Source: Trichobilharzia szidati
Lineage: Eukaryota; Platyhelminthes; Trematoda; Strigeidida; Schistosomatidae
NCBI GenBank assembly: GCA_944472155.2
Contig: OX235271.1
Span: 95,059,256-95,123,255 of the forward strand
DNA length: 64,000 nucleotides
Direction: 5' to 3'
Shown here: positions 32,745 to 43,446 of the stretch, one piece after another
Layout of the letters: each line of letters opens with the position of its first letter
Position numbering within the stretch: the stretch's first letter is position 1
Position numbers and translations under genes: made by a program
Notes under the pieces: generated by a model
Database searches by the model: none
Told to the model about the DNA's origin: nothing
The model's input: only the letters and a program-made list of their open reading frames with translations

Positions 32745-33795
32745 AATATATATATATATTATAATAAAGGTTTTTCTATATTTCCCGATGAATGAAAAAC
32801 AAAACGATATCGTTGTTTTTACTGACGTTTCGCTAATAGCTTTATCAAAGTATTATCCAACCGGAATTTACAAAATCTCAACATATATATAACAAGGAGT
32901 TAAGGGGTGAGAAAATACACTTAGGTCAAGTTAAAAGGATATATTGAAAGTTAAAATAACAATGAAGATCACTAAATCAAATAACAAAGGTAATAGTACA
33001 TCTGTTATGGTATCAAAATAAAGTTTACTAACTTGATCATCGTTCGTCAGTCTGGGGTCATTTTTCGTTGTCAAGTTGGTCATTTGGTAAAGATAACAAA
33101 ATCAAGTGTAGATTGTTGGATTTGATCAGTGTTTAAAATTGTTAAGGCAGTGTGTGTTTACATAGGGAACTTGCATATCACATTCGTGTTGATTTTGTCA
33201 CTTCATGGGGGAGGGAGGTGTTGTAACCAGGTCAGATTCTGTTTTAGTCCATCATTCCTATTCAGGCAATTTGGATTCCACTTGATATGAAGTGCTTCTG
33301 ATATTAGACGTTCTTTGTTATTTCTGAAGTTTTTCTGGATTATTTCAATATTGTCAAAATCAGTTTTGTGACCTGATTCTATAGCGTGTAGACCTATGGC
33401 TGGTGATTTTTCAACTTTTTCCAGTGCAGTTGGATTTCTTGGTGGTCGAACAGATGCTCTACGGTGTTCATTACTTCTGATTTTGATTTCTCGAGATGTC
33501 TGTCCGATGTATATCGCATCACATTCCAAGCATTTTATTTTATAGACACTACCAGACAGAGAACCTTTAGGGATCTGGTCTTTTAAACGGACAAGTTTGT
33601 TTCGTAGTGTGTCTGGTGTTTTAAAGAAAACTCTAATGTCGAGCTCATTGAGTACTCTTCTGATATCATCTGACGTCTCTGCTCTATATGGAATGACGAC
33701 TGTCGAGGTCCATGTTTTCGGAATGCGTTTTCGGCCATACTTAATGTCTGCGTTGATTTTGTTGATGAAGTTCTTTGGGTAGTTGTTTATATATA
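32745..33795 (-). mobile_element. Penelope-like element, GIY-YIG end with 3' terminal region
   Basis: The minus-strand coding part (33203-33783) is followed by a terminal region at 32745-33200 that carries gacgtttcgctaatagcttt, reminiscent of PLE pseudo-LTR hammerhead remnants (gcgaaacgtc on the minus strand). (TA)n tracts flank both sides (32748-32761 and 33789-33802). A decayed relative of the coding part lies at 61070-61450. Confidence 0.8.
33203..33783 (-). pseudogene. PLE linker plus complete GIY-YIG endonuclease domain
   Basis: The minus-strand frame is open from about 33783 to 33203 although it has no Met near its start. It reads KNFINKINADIKYG, IPKTWTSTVVIPYRAET, RRVLNELDIRVFFKTPDT, then SGSVYKIKCLECDAIYIGQT (the GIY-YIG core), SREIKIRSNEHRR, AIGLHAIESGHKTDFDNIEI and ERLISEALHIKW. 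Core residues Y..YIG, R, E and H are present, so the nuclease domain looks intact. The RT is lost by 5' truncation at the (TA)n tract. Confidence 0.88.
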
Positions 33796-33809
33796 TATAT
33801 ATACTTGAA

Positions 33810-34205
33810 AATGTTCACAAGTGACTGGTAACAGGACAAATTTTCCTGAAGTACTAGTGATAAGTCGTGACCTGTGGGATCCACCTGGTTGAGATTGAGG
33901 ACAAATACTCGCCTATGACATTAGCTGGTGGTCACGCTAAAAACATCATGAAATGATAGAAATTAGAATTCGTGGGCCATTGAATCGAGTCCCAGCGGCT
34001 AAATGGTCTAGGTAGGTCTACTAGGTAGCCGAAAAGTCCCATATTCCAACCCCAATGGGCACGTACTACTGATGAGTGCCAAACTAGGACGAAACAGCTG
34101 TTCAGTACTCTCTGGTTTTCAATGGCTCTCTGACTATTATAAATTGATGGTCAAGCTTGAAACAAACCAAATCGCTACAAACTAATTCTTGAAAATGATA
34201 TAATA
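33810..34205 (+). mobile_element. HH-SINE, single plus-strand arm with 5' middle segment
   Basis: Starts right after the (TA)n tract bordering the PLE, with the middle segment (cacaagtgactggtaacagg) seen in other copies, then gatagaaattagaattcgtg, the tRNA-like head, hammerhead and 3' block. Ends acaaactaattcttgaaaat. Confidence 0.75.
34063..34108 (+). ncRNA. Hammerhead ribozyme, HH-SINE type, CUGAUGA core
   Basis: Stem I guacua/caguac (one mismatch), core CUGAUGA at 34069-34075, stem II GUGC/GGAC (one mismatch), GAAA, loopless helix III acag/cugu, cleavage triplet guu. All catalytic positions are kept. Confidence 0.7.
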
Positions 34206-34261
34206 TAAAACTCCAATTAGTTCCAGTATACACTCATTTATTAAATTAAGTACATAGGAAG

Positions 34262-35250
34262 AATATGCAATATATATTACGATTCATTCTGCATTTGACT
34301 CTGTACCTAGGTCTCTCTTGCTAAGTAAGCTTGCTGCAACACAGAGTGAGAGCTGGACAAATAAGTGGTTGCATTCCTATTTTTCTGATAGGAAGCAGTA
34401 CACCGTCTACAATGGAAAGTATCTTGGACTGAAAATTTCCTCCGATCTTTCCTGGTCCTCTCGCATCGTGCTAGTTACTAGAAACATGTTTCGCTTAACG
34501 TTCTTCGTTAGGAAGTTAAGGCAGTCTGGTATAAAGCAGTCTTTGCTTTCTCAGTTTGTCAATTCTTGTATTCTAACCATCCCTCTTTACTGCTCCCCAT
34601 TAATCTTTCCTGGACTACTTAAGAAAGATTTTGCTTTGCTGCGTAGGGCACTGGAAACTGTGAGTAGGGGAAGTGGGATTTCGTTAAACCAACTGGTTAA
34701 CACCATTGTAGATAGACATATAATGTCATGTAAGAAACTAGCGAATTCTATATTGTCAGACCCCGAACCCCTTCCCTATACGCAGCTCTCTCCTTGCATT
34801 TCATCTGGTAGAACTAGAAGCAACTATAGGAAGCTATATGCCAGGACTACCAAGTACAAAAACTTCATAATACCTTATCTGGTACAGCTGTTATGTGATG
34901 AGAAATCCGTTGGTTATGACACGATCAACTTACGGCGGCACTCTAACAAATAGTTCCTATTAGCTTTTGTTCTCCTTTCTTTGTTACTATTATATTGTTG
35001 CTCACATATTCTATTAAACACTAATTTTAATGTTTCATATCCTGTGGAGCATTGTTTAAATATGTGGATGCAATGCTGTTCTTTTTTTATTTCTTTTATC
35101 TATCTTTTTTTCTTTTTGTTGTTGTTGCTTTTTATTTTTAAAATCTTATAAAATTTATGAGGTAATTGGATGCAGTACTGTAATGCACGCTGAAAATTCC
35201 ATACCTGTACCACAAATACTGTTTGGAATAAATCTATTATCATTATTATT
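34262..35250 (+). mobile_element. CR1/Jockey-like LINE, internally deleted, with 3' UTR
   Basis: Opens at RT motif A (HSAFDSVPRSLLLSKL), then encodes the ORF at 34318-34953 and a ~290-bp 3' UTR ending near gcacgctgaaaattccatac at 35185-35204, with tgtaccacaaatactgtttg, aataaa at 35227 and (att)n. The 3' terminal ~40 bp are shared with a SINE at 52744-52915. Confidence 0.82.
34318..34953 (+). pseudogene. LINE reverse transcriptase C-terminal ORF with in-frame deletion of the palm
   Basis: 211 codons. After WLHSYFSDRKQYTVYNG the frame jumps directly to KYLGLKISSDLSWSSRI. In CR1/Jockey-type RTs these blocks are normally separated by motif B (PQGS..GP) and the catalytic FADD motif, so the polymerase centre has been removed without breaking the frame. 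The remaining C-terminal domain (RKLRQSGIKQSLLSQFVNSC and beyond) is open to the stop. It cannot be a working RT. Confidence 0.82.
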
Positions 35251-36016
35251 AAATTTGGAATCTACTTGGATTTCAGACTTGTATCGTTCATTAATAAATT
35301 CATCGATATTTACACTAACCTGCTCATGTAACTGAATCAGGAGTAGAATACACGAAGAGTTGGGTTGAAAAGCAGATTTCATCCATTTTATACAGTGAAA
35401 TAATAAAAAGGACTATATATATTGAATACGTGTGGTCTTGATATACCCTGTTATCATGAACAAATCACTAGTACACAAAAATTAAGTGTCATAAAGGCAT
35501 TGACGTCAGCTATAGAACTCAAAATATATATCAAAGATTCCCAATAGTAAAGTCTAGAAAAAAACACACATAAACAAACAATGTTGTTTGTTTTCAATTA
35601 GATTTCATCAGGCTTTAATCTAATATATATATATATATAATATATACATAACTTGATAAACAAAAAATATTGAATATAAACCAATCCATGTGTGATTTGT
35701 CAACATAACAGTCATAATACGAATCATGATAATTCTATCAATAATAGAGATGTAATTAATCAGGCGATTTGTGATAAGCAGGATAATGAAAAATGGCATG
35801 ATTTTACAAGCAAATGTCTAGATAGATATAGTAGATAATAAATAGCTGGGAAAAATAAATAATCAGACTAATTTATGCTAGATTGTAAGGGAAGTAAACA
35901 CACTAAGTTTAAAAGAGAATACAGTAACACTAATGAAGAGTTACTACATACTTTTTTAATCCTTGTTATCTCAGTTCGCTTTGTTGTTGTTTTTTTTATT
36001 TTTGTTATCGATAAGA
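35251..36016. other. Intergenic sequence, (TA)n at about 35620-35645
   Basis: No gene recognised. Confidence 0.4.
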
Positions 36017-37420
36017 CTACTAGTGTGACGAGTGCTACTTATAATCAGATGTAAGTAGTATATCGGTAAGCGAACTCAGAAAAGTAACAATATCTTTTGG
36101 ACACTAGAAAAAGTTAATTGAAGAGGAGGAGTGTGAGAAGTACATTACAAACACTGTGCAGAATCCAACAAGCTATCGAATGTGGTGGTAATTTAACAAT
36201 ATGCAAATGATGTGCAAAATAAAGCCTTATAGATAAGGTATGCGTTTGTCCTAAAATAGACATTTACTTCGAGCCATATCGGTCTTTTCTTCTTTGCACT
36301 AATACGAGTAGTGGCACTATTACTGATACCACAACTGATACGGATGACATAATCACTTGACTGGCAAATCACCGTGATTCGTTTATGTATAATGTATATT
36401 TTTAAAGACGGAGAACGATGGTAAGCCGCATCATGTCATAGACCAACTGTGCTTTTGGAAGTCTATGGGTGGCTGGTACTTCCTGGCTGCCCACGCAGTT
36501 GAAGTTGATTTCCTTTAGAAGTAAGTACTTGGAATTGAAACATGATTAGTCCTGCGTGATCGCATAGCCCAGGGGACAACTCTCTGAGGCAGGTCACGTA
36601 CAACCTGTTTGAAGTGGTTTTTGGAATTTTAATCGGTATTCAGATCTTACTGCCGACTACGGACCCCAGCAAGGTAGGTTGGAATGTAAAAATTTTGACC
36701 TCTCAAACTCCCTGTATGCAGAGTGGGTGAGGGGCAGGATAACTGTTATGTTGGTCGTCTGAAGGAAAAACCTTACTACTTTTGCATTCCTATTTGTCAG
36801 CAGTACGACTTCAGTCACAGACGCCGCTATCCAGACAACCTTAGTGACACAGTAGAAACTGCAGGAACATAAGTTCCAGTCAGTGTAGCTCATTAGGTCA
36901 TTGCAATATGGCAAGCCCGACCATCACATCAAGTTAGCAGCTATCCTTCAGCAGACTCATAGACAGCATGTCACTATACATTTGTATCTTAGTAATGTAA
37001 ATAAAACAACTCATACTTTCAAACTTCCCTTGCTTCGCAATGTAGTACAGTTATCAAAGAGCTTCATCAGTGAGAAGTTGTCACATTTGTTGGCACGCAG
37101 AAGTCATGATTTTCAAGCAAAACCCAAAATTAACATCATTCAGTCCAGTTGTAAGCTAAGCTGAGGATTCTACTCAATCATACGATTGTTTTACTGCTAG
37201 TGTGGTGAGTGCTACTTATAATCAGATATAAGTAGTATATCAGTAAACGAATTCAGAAAAATAACAATATGTTCTTGGGCACTGGAAAAAGGTAATCGAA
37301 GAACAGAACTGTAAGACGAATGCTAGAAACACTGTGCAGAATCCAACAAGCTATCGAATGTATTGATATTCGACTAATTTGCAAATGATGTGCAAATAAA
37401 ACATTGAAGATATAGTGTAC
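36017..37420. mobile_element. Direct-repeat pair resembling LTRs around a ~950-bp non-coding interior
   Basis: Direct repeats at about 36017-36240 and 37195-37420 share gtgctacttataatcagat, aacactgtgcagaatccaac, aagctatcgaatgt and gcaaatgatgtgcaaa followed by AATAAA. A polyadenylation signal near the repeat end is LTR-like. The interior lacks recognisable gag, protease, RT or integrase; its two short open frames (36657-36914 minus, 36901-37164 plus) match nothing I know. Could be a non-autonomous LTR element or a segmental tandem duplication. Confidence 0.55.
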
Positions 37421-38105
37421 CAAGTTCATGTACCTATGACTAGCTGTAGTCGCCGCCCTAATACTGATTTATGATTAAAAATTGATCAGCACCCTATAAA
37501 CTCTTGATCCGGATATACAAATGTTTGGAATGATTGATTAGGTGAATAGAACGTGATTGAAATGAAGACGTTTGTAAGATTAAATATGTAGTATCAAAGC
37601 CTAAAGAATAACAATAAAATATGAAACTAAGAAATTATAATATATATGTCATCCTACTTTCTTTCTTCTAATCTATCATCTTTCTTCTTCGAAATAGGTT
37701 TGTATTACAGGACAGTTGTTCGTGTTGTTTTGAAAAAGATTATTAGAGTGAACAAATGAATGAACACATACGCACACACACACATTCACATTCACCTATA
37801 CACAACAAAAATCAATTCAAACTTGAATAAAGTGGTAGGATGTAATAAATAAAATAATAAATGTAAAAAAAAAACAATTAGAAAATAAATTATTTCACGT
37901 ATTGATTTATTTTTTTTTCTTTCAAATACCACTTAACTAACTTAAAATTACTTAAGATATTAAATAATTTTGGGATAAGCACATCAAACGTTGACATTTA
38001 CAAATATTTAACATTCACAATACAGCTTCATAGAGAAGTGTTGAAGCTGATTCTGACAGCATTTTATTAGTAAGTATCAAAAAAGGAAAACAAAGGCAGG
38101 TGCTC
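37421..38105. other. Intergenic sequence with a short (CA)n tract
   Basis: (ca)n around 37768-37785; otherwise AT-rich with no gene. Confidence 0.4.
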
Positions 38106-38109
38106 TTGT

Positions 38110-38285
38110 TTCTAGTTAACTGGACGAGGTGGAAAGAAGAGGTACTCGACTGCTGTTTCTTCCTTACTTGGGCCTTTTTTAACAGTCTCTGCCCATGACC
38201 TTAACGGGAATCGAACTTAAAACCTTCAGTTTAAGATGCCAAACTTGTTGACCATTCATCCATTGAGAAAAGACTGCAATTTGGC
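38110..38285 (-). mobile_element. HH-SINE-like tRNA head fragment
   Basis: Minus strand tgaaggttttaagttcgatt and cccgttaagg resemble the tRNA-like head; ccattcatccattgag at the right side matches the A-box region complement. The hammerhead is not recognisable. Confidence 0.5.
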
Positions 38286-38289
38286 CGAT

Positions 38290-38480
38290 AAAGCTACGTA
38301 ACTGGTCATCGTAAGACTGGCGAGAAGCCCTGGAACTAGGTGTCGAGCTTGTTGCCACGCGTCATTTTGGCGTATCTGCAACCTTTAAGGAACTAACGTC
38401 CCATCTGAGATTCGTACCCTCGTCATCTAACACTGAAGTCAGAGGCGTTATCACTGATCTATTCGGGCTCGGAGGCTTGG
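38290..38480 (-). mobile_element. SINE-C fragment, decayed
   Basis: Shares ggcgtatctgcaacctt, ggaactaacgtcccatctga and gagattcg with the SINE-C copy at 9223. The tRNA-like boxes are mutated. Confidence 0.65.
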
Positions 38481-38499
38481 CGTATCACCAAAAACATTT

Positions 38500-38845
38500 C
38501 TGACAGGCTACAGACTTTCATTGACATCTGTCTTCGCTAGATACTGAAGATAAGATGGTTATCTGGAGTGGACAAGCAACAAGACACTTTGTTGTCCACC
38601 AAGGACCTATTATTCAACAAATTTGCAGAAGGAAATTATATGTGGAATAGACATGGCCTGAGAAGCCTGTTGAGTGGCATCACACTCGAGTCTATCGATT
38701 GGAAGATGATGAGTTGGGCTACCCAGAATGACATGGACAGTTAAAGTGAGAAGGAAATGAAAGCTTATAGGCAACCATGCAGACAGCTAGATTAGACTGC
38801 AGAGAACTCAGTGAGATAGCAATATGCTGCTCTATCCTTATGTCA
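38500..38845 (+). mobile_element. RTE/SR2-like 3' fragment, heavily decayed
   Basis: The nucleotide blocks catctgtcttcgctagatac, tgaagataagatggttat and gaaatgaaagcttatag correspond to the element's last third. No frame is open. Confidence 0.65.
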
Positions 38846-38924
38846 CACTCGGAACACCAAGAAATAGTTTCAAATAGGCAAAATGAACATCCAACTGAGA
38901 ATTTCAAGTTAGTTAGTTTATTAT

Positions 38925-39662
38925 TATTGTTGTCTCCTTTAGTTCCCAGAGGAACATAGGGCTTCAGCCGCACGTCTCCATTGTGTTAGGTCCACCGCCA
39001 ATGTTTTCACGTCACTCCACGTCTACACACATGATTTCGTCTCCTCTTTGCATAAACTCCTCCATATCACCCTCGTCACTTCCCATTCTAGTTCCACTTG
39101 AGAGAGAGATAGAGCCTGGCGTGTGATGTCACTCACGTGGTAGTTTTCTCTTCCTGCATATTTCTTGCACAGTTGGTTTCTGCTGGGTTGGTTCGCTTAT
39201 TGCCAGAGGCCTCTGTTGCTGATCTTCTCTGGCCAGCCATCTGATCTCGGGCACTGAGCGAAGACAGCTATTCGTGAAGGTCTGTAGTTTGTTCGATGTG
39301 CCTTTCGTGATGCGGCGCCAAGTCTCTGATCCGTATAGTAGCACTGACTTCACATTGCAGTTGAGAATCCGGATCTAATTTTTATGTTGAGGAATGATGT
39401 TGATCTCCACGCAGACTTGAGATTGATGAAAGCTTGAATTGGTTTCCCGATCATCGCGCTTTCATATCCTCACGAGTTCCGTCCGCCTGTAGTTGAAACT
39501 ATGCTTCCCTGGTAGGTAGGTGGAGGAGTTTGCTTCTTGCGGACTTCCCCCATTTATGCTGGCTGATTGTTGTCTGTTGCCTGTTGCTGCTGCTGTTGAC
39601 TAGGAATCTTCATCATCACTTCTGTTTTCTCTATGTTCACCTGAAGTTCTATCTTTGATTGG
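38925..39662 (-). mobile_element. RTE/SR2-like 3' fragment
   Basis: 3' end with (aat)n and ttagttcccagaggaacata; minus-strand pieces SVLLYGSETWRRITKGTSN, LQTFTNSCLRSVPEIRW. 5'-truncated inside the KTEVM region (39600-39662). Confidence 0.85.
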
Positions 39663-39669
39663 CTGGTTC

Positions 39670-41000
39670 ATATGGGTTCAACAAATTCAGATGATATGAA
39701 CCCCCACAACCTACACAGTTCGTATTACTTACACTGCAGTACATCAATATGCAAGCTAGTTAAACTTTTTTTAGTCCAACTGTGTTTTTATCTTAAGGCA
39801 GTGCAATACTGTCCACTTTTAAAAGTTTACCTTCGTTCAACTAATGTAAACAATGACAAAATAAACTCATTCAAATTTCAAAAAAGTGATTTGACCAGCC
39901 ATTTACTTCAAGGTTTATTTTCGTGCGCATTCACATGTACAAAACGTGTGATTTAAACTGTGATAAAAAAAACATAATTATTTTTACTATTTTGTCTTAT
40001 AATATTTAAACATGATTAAACATAGCCAGGAAGGAAAACTTAAATTTTTGATGCATTATACGTAAAATTCTGTTATTATTATTAATATTATTATTCACGC
40101 ACGAAATATTCACTAATGAAAAAGCGTATGTAAATGAAAAATAAACAATAGTCAGTCTTGCTTAATTGTATTTATAAATACATCATAAACGAAAGAGAGT
40201 AAAAACTGTAAAGCAGAAACATCCTTTTTATTCTTAATTTTTCGTTATCTTAATAAAAACATCCATAGGTAAAAGTGAGTTACACAAAAAATAGAACTGT
40301 AGTCTAGCAGACTTGATGTCAGATTGTCGAATATAAGGAGCTTCTTGATTCCCTGTCTAACATTATCAATAGGATAATTCTATGAACTTAGAGTAAGCCT
40401 ATATTGCGTTGAAAATTATGAGTTTTTTTGGCACTTTTGTTGGTTGAAATCGTCTAAAGCTGAACAGATTAAACTGTAGCCTCTGGACTGCTCAGCTTGT
40501 TAGCAGTAGAGCATTACATTATATTCTAAAAGCTGTCAAGCTTCTGCTTACCGACTCCCGCAAATATATATTATACCAAATTAGACAGTAGAACAGTAAG
40601 CATCCGTGTCATAACACTGTATTTAATGACAACATTTCACAAATGTGATCAACGAAATTCAATGAATGCACCAAAAGACCACACAGTCACTATTTCGTGT
40701 AAATCAACCATCACTCTGATAAACTGGTTGTTAATTCTTCAACCTTCACAGTGTGAAATGGAAATTAGAATTTCTGAAGGATCACGGTATTTGCAAAATT
40801 TTCATTTGTGTGTGTCAGTCAATACACAGGAAACTAGGGTACAGGCGATCTACTTAAGTGTCTTTTTTGTAACGACTAAAATTGTTTAGCAAAAGTAGAA
40901 GCATAAACAACAATAAAAATTCTCACACATAATATTTCTAATTCCTAAGTATTGGCGAAAATCTAGCCATTCATGTACAAATATCAATCGTCAGGTAAAG
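39670..41000. other. Intergenic sequence, nothing recognised
   Basis: AT-rich. The 94- and 87-codon frames at 39672-39956 and 40626-40889 have no recognisable relatives. Confidence 0.4.
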
Positions 41001-41009
41001 TTACCCTGC

Positions 41010-41245
41010 GATCCAGTCATGGAATGCTAGCCAAAAGACTCAAATGGTCTGAGGTTCGATTCCCAGCTGGCGGACTCTTATATCTTGCCTTGTTTACTAC
41101 ACGCTAGTTAGTTTGGATTAGAGGGATGTTTCGGAGTCAGGCTAGCAACACCATCCAGTATAAATAACACTACAGCTACTAAAACTTCAAGACTTCAGGT
41201 CTGAAGGCTTATATTTCACTCGGATCGCGAGGAATCAAAAAAGAT
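41010..41245 (+). mobile_element. tRNA-headed SINE with SINE-B-type body, chimeric
   Basis: tRNA-like head: cagtcatggaatgctagcca, B box ggttcgattccca at 41051-41063. The body (gtcaggctagcaacaccatc, then cttcaagacttcaggtctga) is SINE-B-like, but the head differs from the copy at 41310, so the family seems to have exchanged heads. Confidence 0.6.
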
Positions 41246-41309
41246 CCTGTAGTACCTAGAATTGTGAGAAATATATCGTTCAAGCAGTTTTCTTAACCTA
41301 AATTTATAT

Positions 41310-41550
41310 TATGCATGAGTGGCACAGAGGTAGAATGCTCACCAACCACGCAGGCAGTTCGGGTTCGATCCCCGGCAGATGCAATCCCAAACCTCGCTAA
41401 GCCAGTAATAAGACTGGCAAAGAAGGAAGGTTGGGCATGAGGCTAGCAACCACATCCCGTAAAAATAAAAACACCACTGCTACTGAAACTCCAAGCCTCT
41501 AGCTTGAAGCTCTATGTTCCACTGGGAACGTAAAGGAACTGAAAAAGAAG
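41310..41550 (+). mobile_element. SINE-B, best preserved copy
   Basis: A-box-like tggcacagaggtagaatgc (41322-41340), B box gggttcgatcccc (41360-41372), body gttgggcatgaggctagcaa, tail aagctctatgttccactggg then gaacgtaaaggaactgaaa. About 240 bp, plus strand. Confidence 0.82.
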
Positions 41551-41699
41551 TTATATTATTAGTTTCTTCTGAAACCACGGCTTAAGACCCCTGTTTATTT
41601 AGGTTTGATTCATAATATGACTAGTAGGCATTTGATTAGGTAGAGCAGTACACATTTGTAAAAAAAATTATATTTGTAAAATCTAAGAGAAAGTGAAAT

Positions 41700-41962
41700 T
41701 GTAACAACAGAAGACAAGGGCCAGGCAACAGAACGTTTATTGCGGAAAATCAACACGTATTTATAGATTTTGATGTACATTATTGTAGGTTAATGTTAGT
41801 AGAAAATACAGTCTGTTGATTGGTTGTTTCTCACAGAAAGTTAACCTTGCATCTCTTGTGGCTGTGTCAGTTCATCTATATGTTAACTGTATCCGCCTGT
41901 CCATCTTGACCTTGACCTCAATTACTGTCAACCAATTTGGCTAGCAACCACCTCTCACCACA
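41700..41962 (-). mobile_element. Solo LTR (family L1), 4-bp TSD
   Basis: 263 bp between perfect 4-bp TSDs aaat (41696-41699 and 41963-41966). Minus strand begins TGTGGTGAGAGGTGGTTGC and ends CTTCTGTTGTTACA, with AATAAA complement at 41736-41741. The same family occurs at 43147 and 61683. A 4-bp duplication and TG..CA ends fit Ty3/Gypsy-like elements. No internal region adjoins. Confidence 0.88.
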
Positions 41963-42264
41963 AAATGAGTAATTCCAACGTTTCGTTCAGCAAACTGGTC
42001 CGAACTTCTTCAGGAAAATTATTCGAAATTAAAATAACAGAGGTTTACATATAAAAAGGACACCTCCTGCTTTTAAAACTTTACCCTATCATATGAGTCA
42101 TGAAGCAGTCTTCAAAATATAATAAACAAAACTGTATGAACAGTAATTCATATGTGGCAATTAGAAACTATCAGAAACACCTTTAGCTTACACAGGTAGC
42201 AAATCAAACTAATGCATGAATAAATGAAGTTTAAACACAGAGGTAGCATTAGTGCTTATTATTA

Positions 42265-43050
42265 ATCCCCCAGGTTTCGAGTGGAACATTAGGCTTCAAC
42301 AGCGCACCTCCATTTCATACTGTTCTCTATAGTCCTTCAAAGCTAGCTGGACGATTGTCCATAAGCTTTCACTTCCTCCTCATACGATCTCCTTCATGTC
42401 GTCATTGGACATCCGAATCCTTTTCCATTTGCGTTCCACCTATGACAAGTGGTGTCACTCAGTAGCTTACTCATTATATGTCTAAACATCTCCATTTCTT
42501 TCTGCATATTTGCCGGTCGATAAACTCTTTGTTGATTCATTGCCTAAGCTGCTTGTTGCTAATCATTTCCACCCGGCCATCAAATCTGCAGGATGTGGCG
42601 AAGATAGCTGTTGACGGCAGTTTGCAGCAGGCTATTGGAAATGCTCTCAGTGATACTGCACGTCGCTGAACCATATAGAAAAACTGATTTGACATTAATG
42701 TTGAAAATCCTAATTATGATCCTTATGCTGAGTGCAGATTATTGTAGGTCTGTCTCTCTTTTCCTCTCCTTATCCTTGTTTGTAGTTGAGACAATGCTGC
42801 CTAGTAAAGTGAAAGTGCTGACCTCTTACAGATTTCTCACTCTGATAGTGATTTTCTGCTTGTTGTTAATGTTGTTGTCGATTAAGTATCTTCTTCACGT
42901 CTGTCTTCTCTTTATGCCCACCTGAAATCCTGTCTTCTCTACTCCTACCGCTAACTTACCGTTTTCCACCTGTTGATATTCAAGTTTGTATGACATTAAA
43001 CCTAAATCTTCCCCGAAGTTTAGATCTTCTAGATTCTACCTGTTGACACA
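42265..43050 (-). mobile_element. RTE/SR2-like fragment, heavily decayed
   Basis: 3' end attattaatcccccaggttt with gtggaacattaggcttcaac, middle ttgacattaatgttgaaaat, 5' side catctaaatct-like block near 43005-43030. No open frame. Confidence 0.75.
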
Positions 43051-43146
43051 TTTTCTAGCACCCAACGACGAACTGCCGTATGATATATTCACATTATTGC
43101 TGAATGGTATATATATATATATAATAGTGTGGGTGAAATGTAAGAG

Positions 43147-43442
43147 TGTGGTGTCAGCTGGGTGCAAGCCCGATTTGTAGACAGCAATTTTCGCCAATGT
43201 TACGTCCCGAACCGAGATCATGAGAAAAAACAATAACAAAGTTTAACCTTGAGGAAATCACCAACCAATCACAGCAGACTTAACGTGTGCAAATACGATT
43301 CGCAGATATATGGCTTAACTTTCTGAGAAATTGCTTCCCCGCTAACAATAACGCTAATAATAACGTACATAAAAGTCAATAAATACCTCTTGATTTTCTC
43401 AATAAATGATCTGTTGCCTGGCCCTTGCCTTCTGTCGTTACA
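43147..43442 (+). mobile_element. Solo LTR (family L1), 4-bp TSD
   Basis: 296 bp between TSDs agag (43143-43146 and 43443-43446). Starts TGTGGTGTCAGCTGGGTGC, ends CCTTCTGTCGTTACA; aataaa at 43401-43406. More diverged in its middle than the other two copies. Confidence 0.87.
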
Positions 43443-43446
43443 AGAG

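Noticed and set aside
32820..32880. Active hammerhead in the PLE terminal region (gcgaaacgtc on the minus strand)
   Set aside because: The CUGANGA half reads ttgataa and stem II is not paired well; at best a relic.
36017..37420. Complete LTR retrotransposon with coding genes
   Set aside because: No gag, RT or integrase motif in any frame of the interior; kept only as an LTR-like pair.
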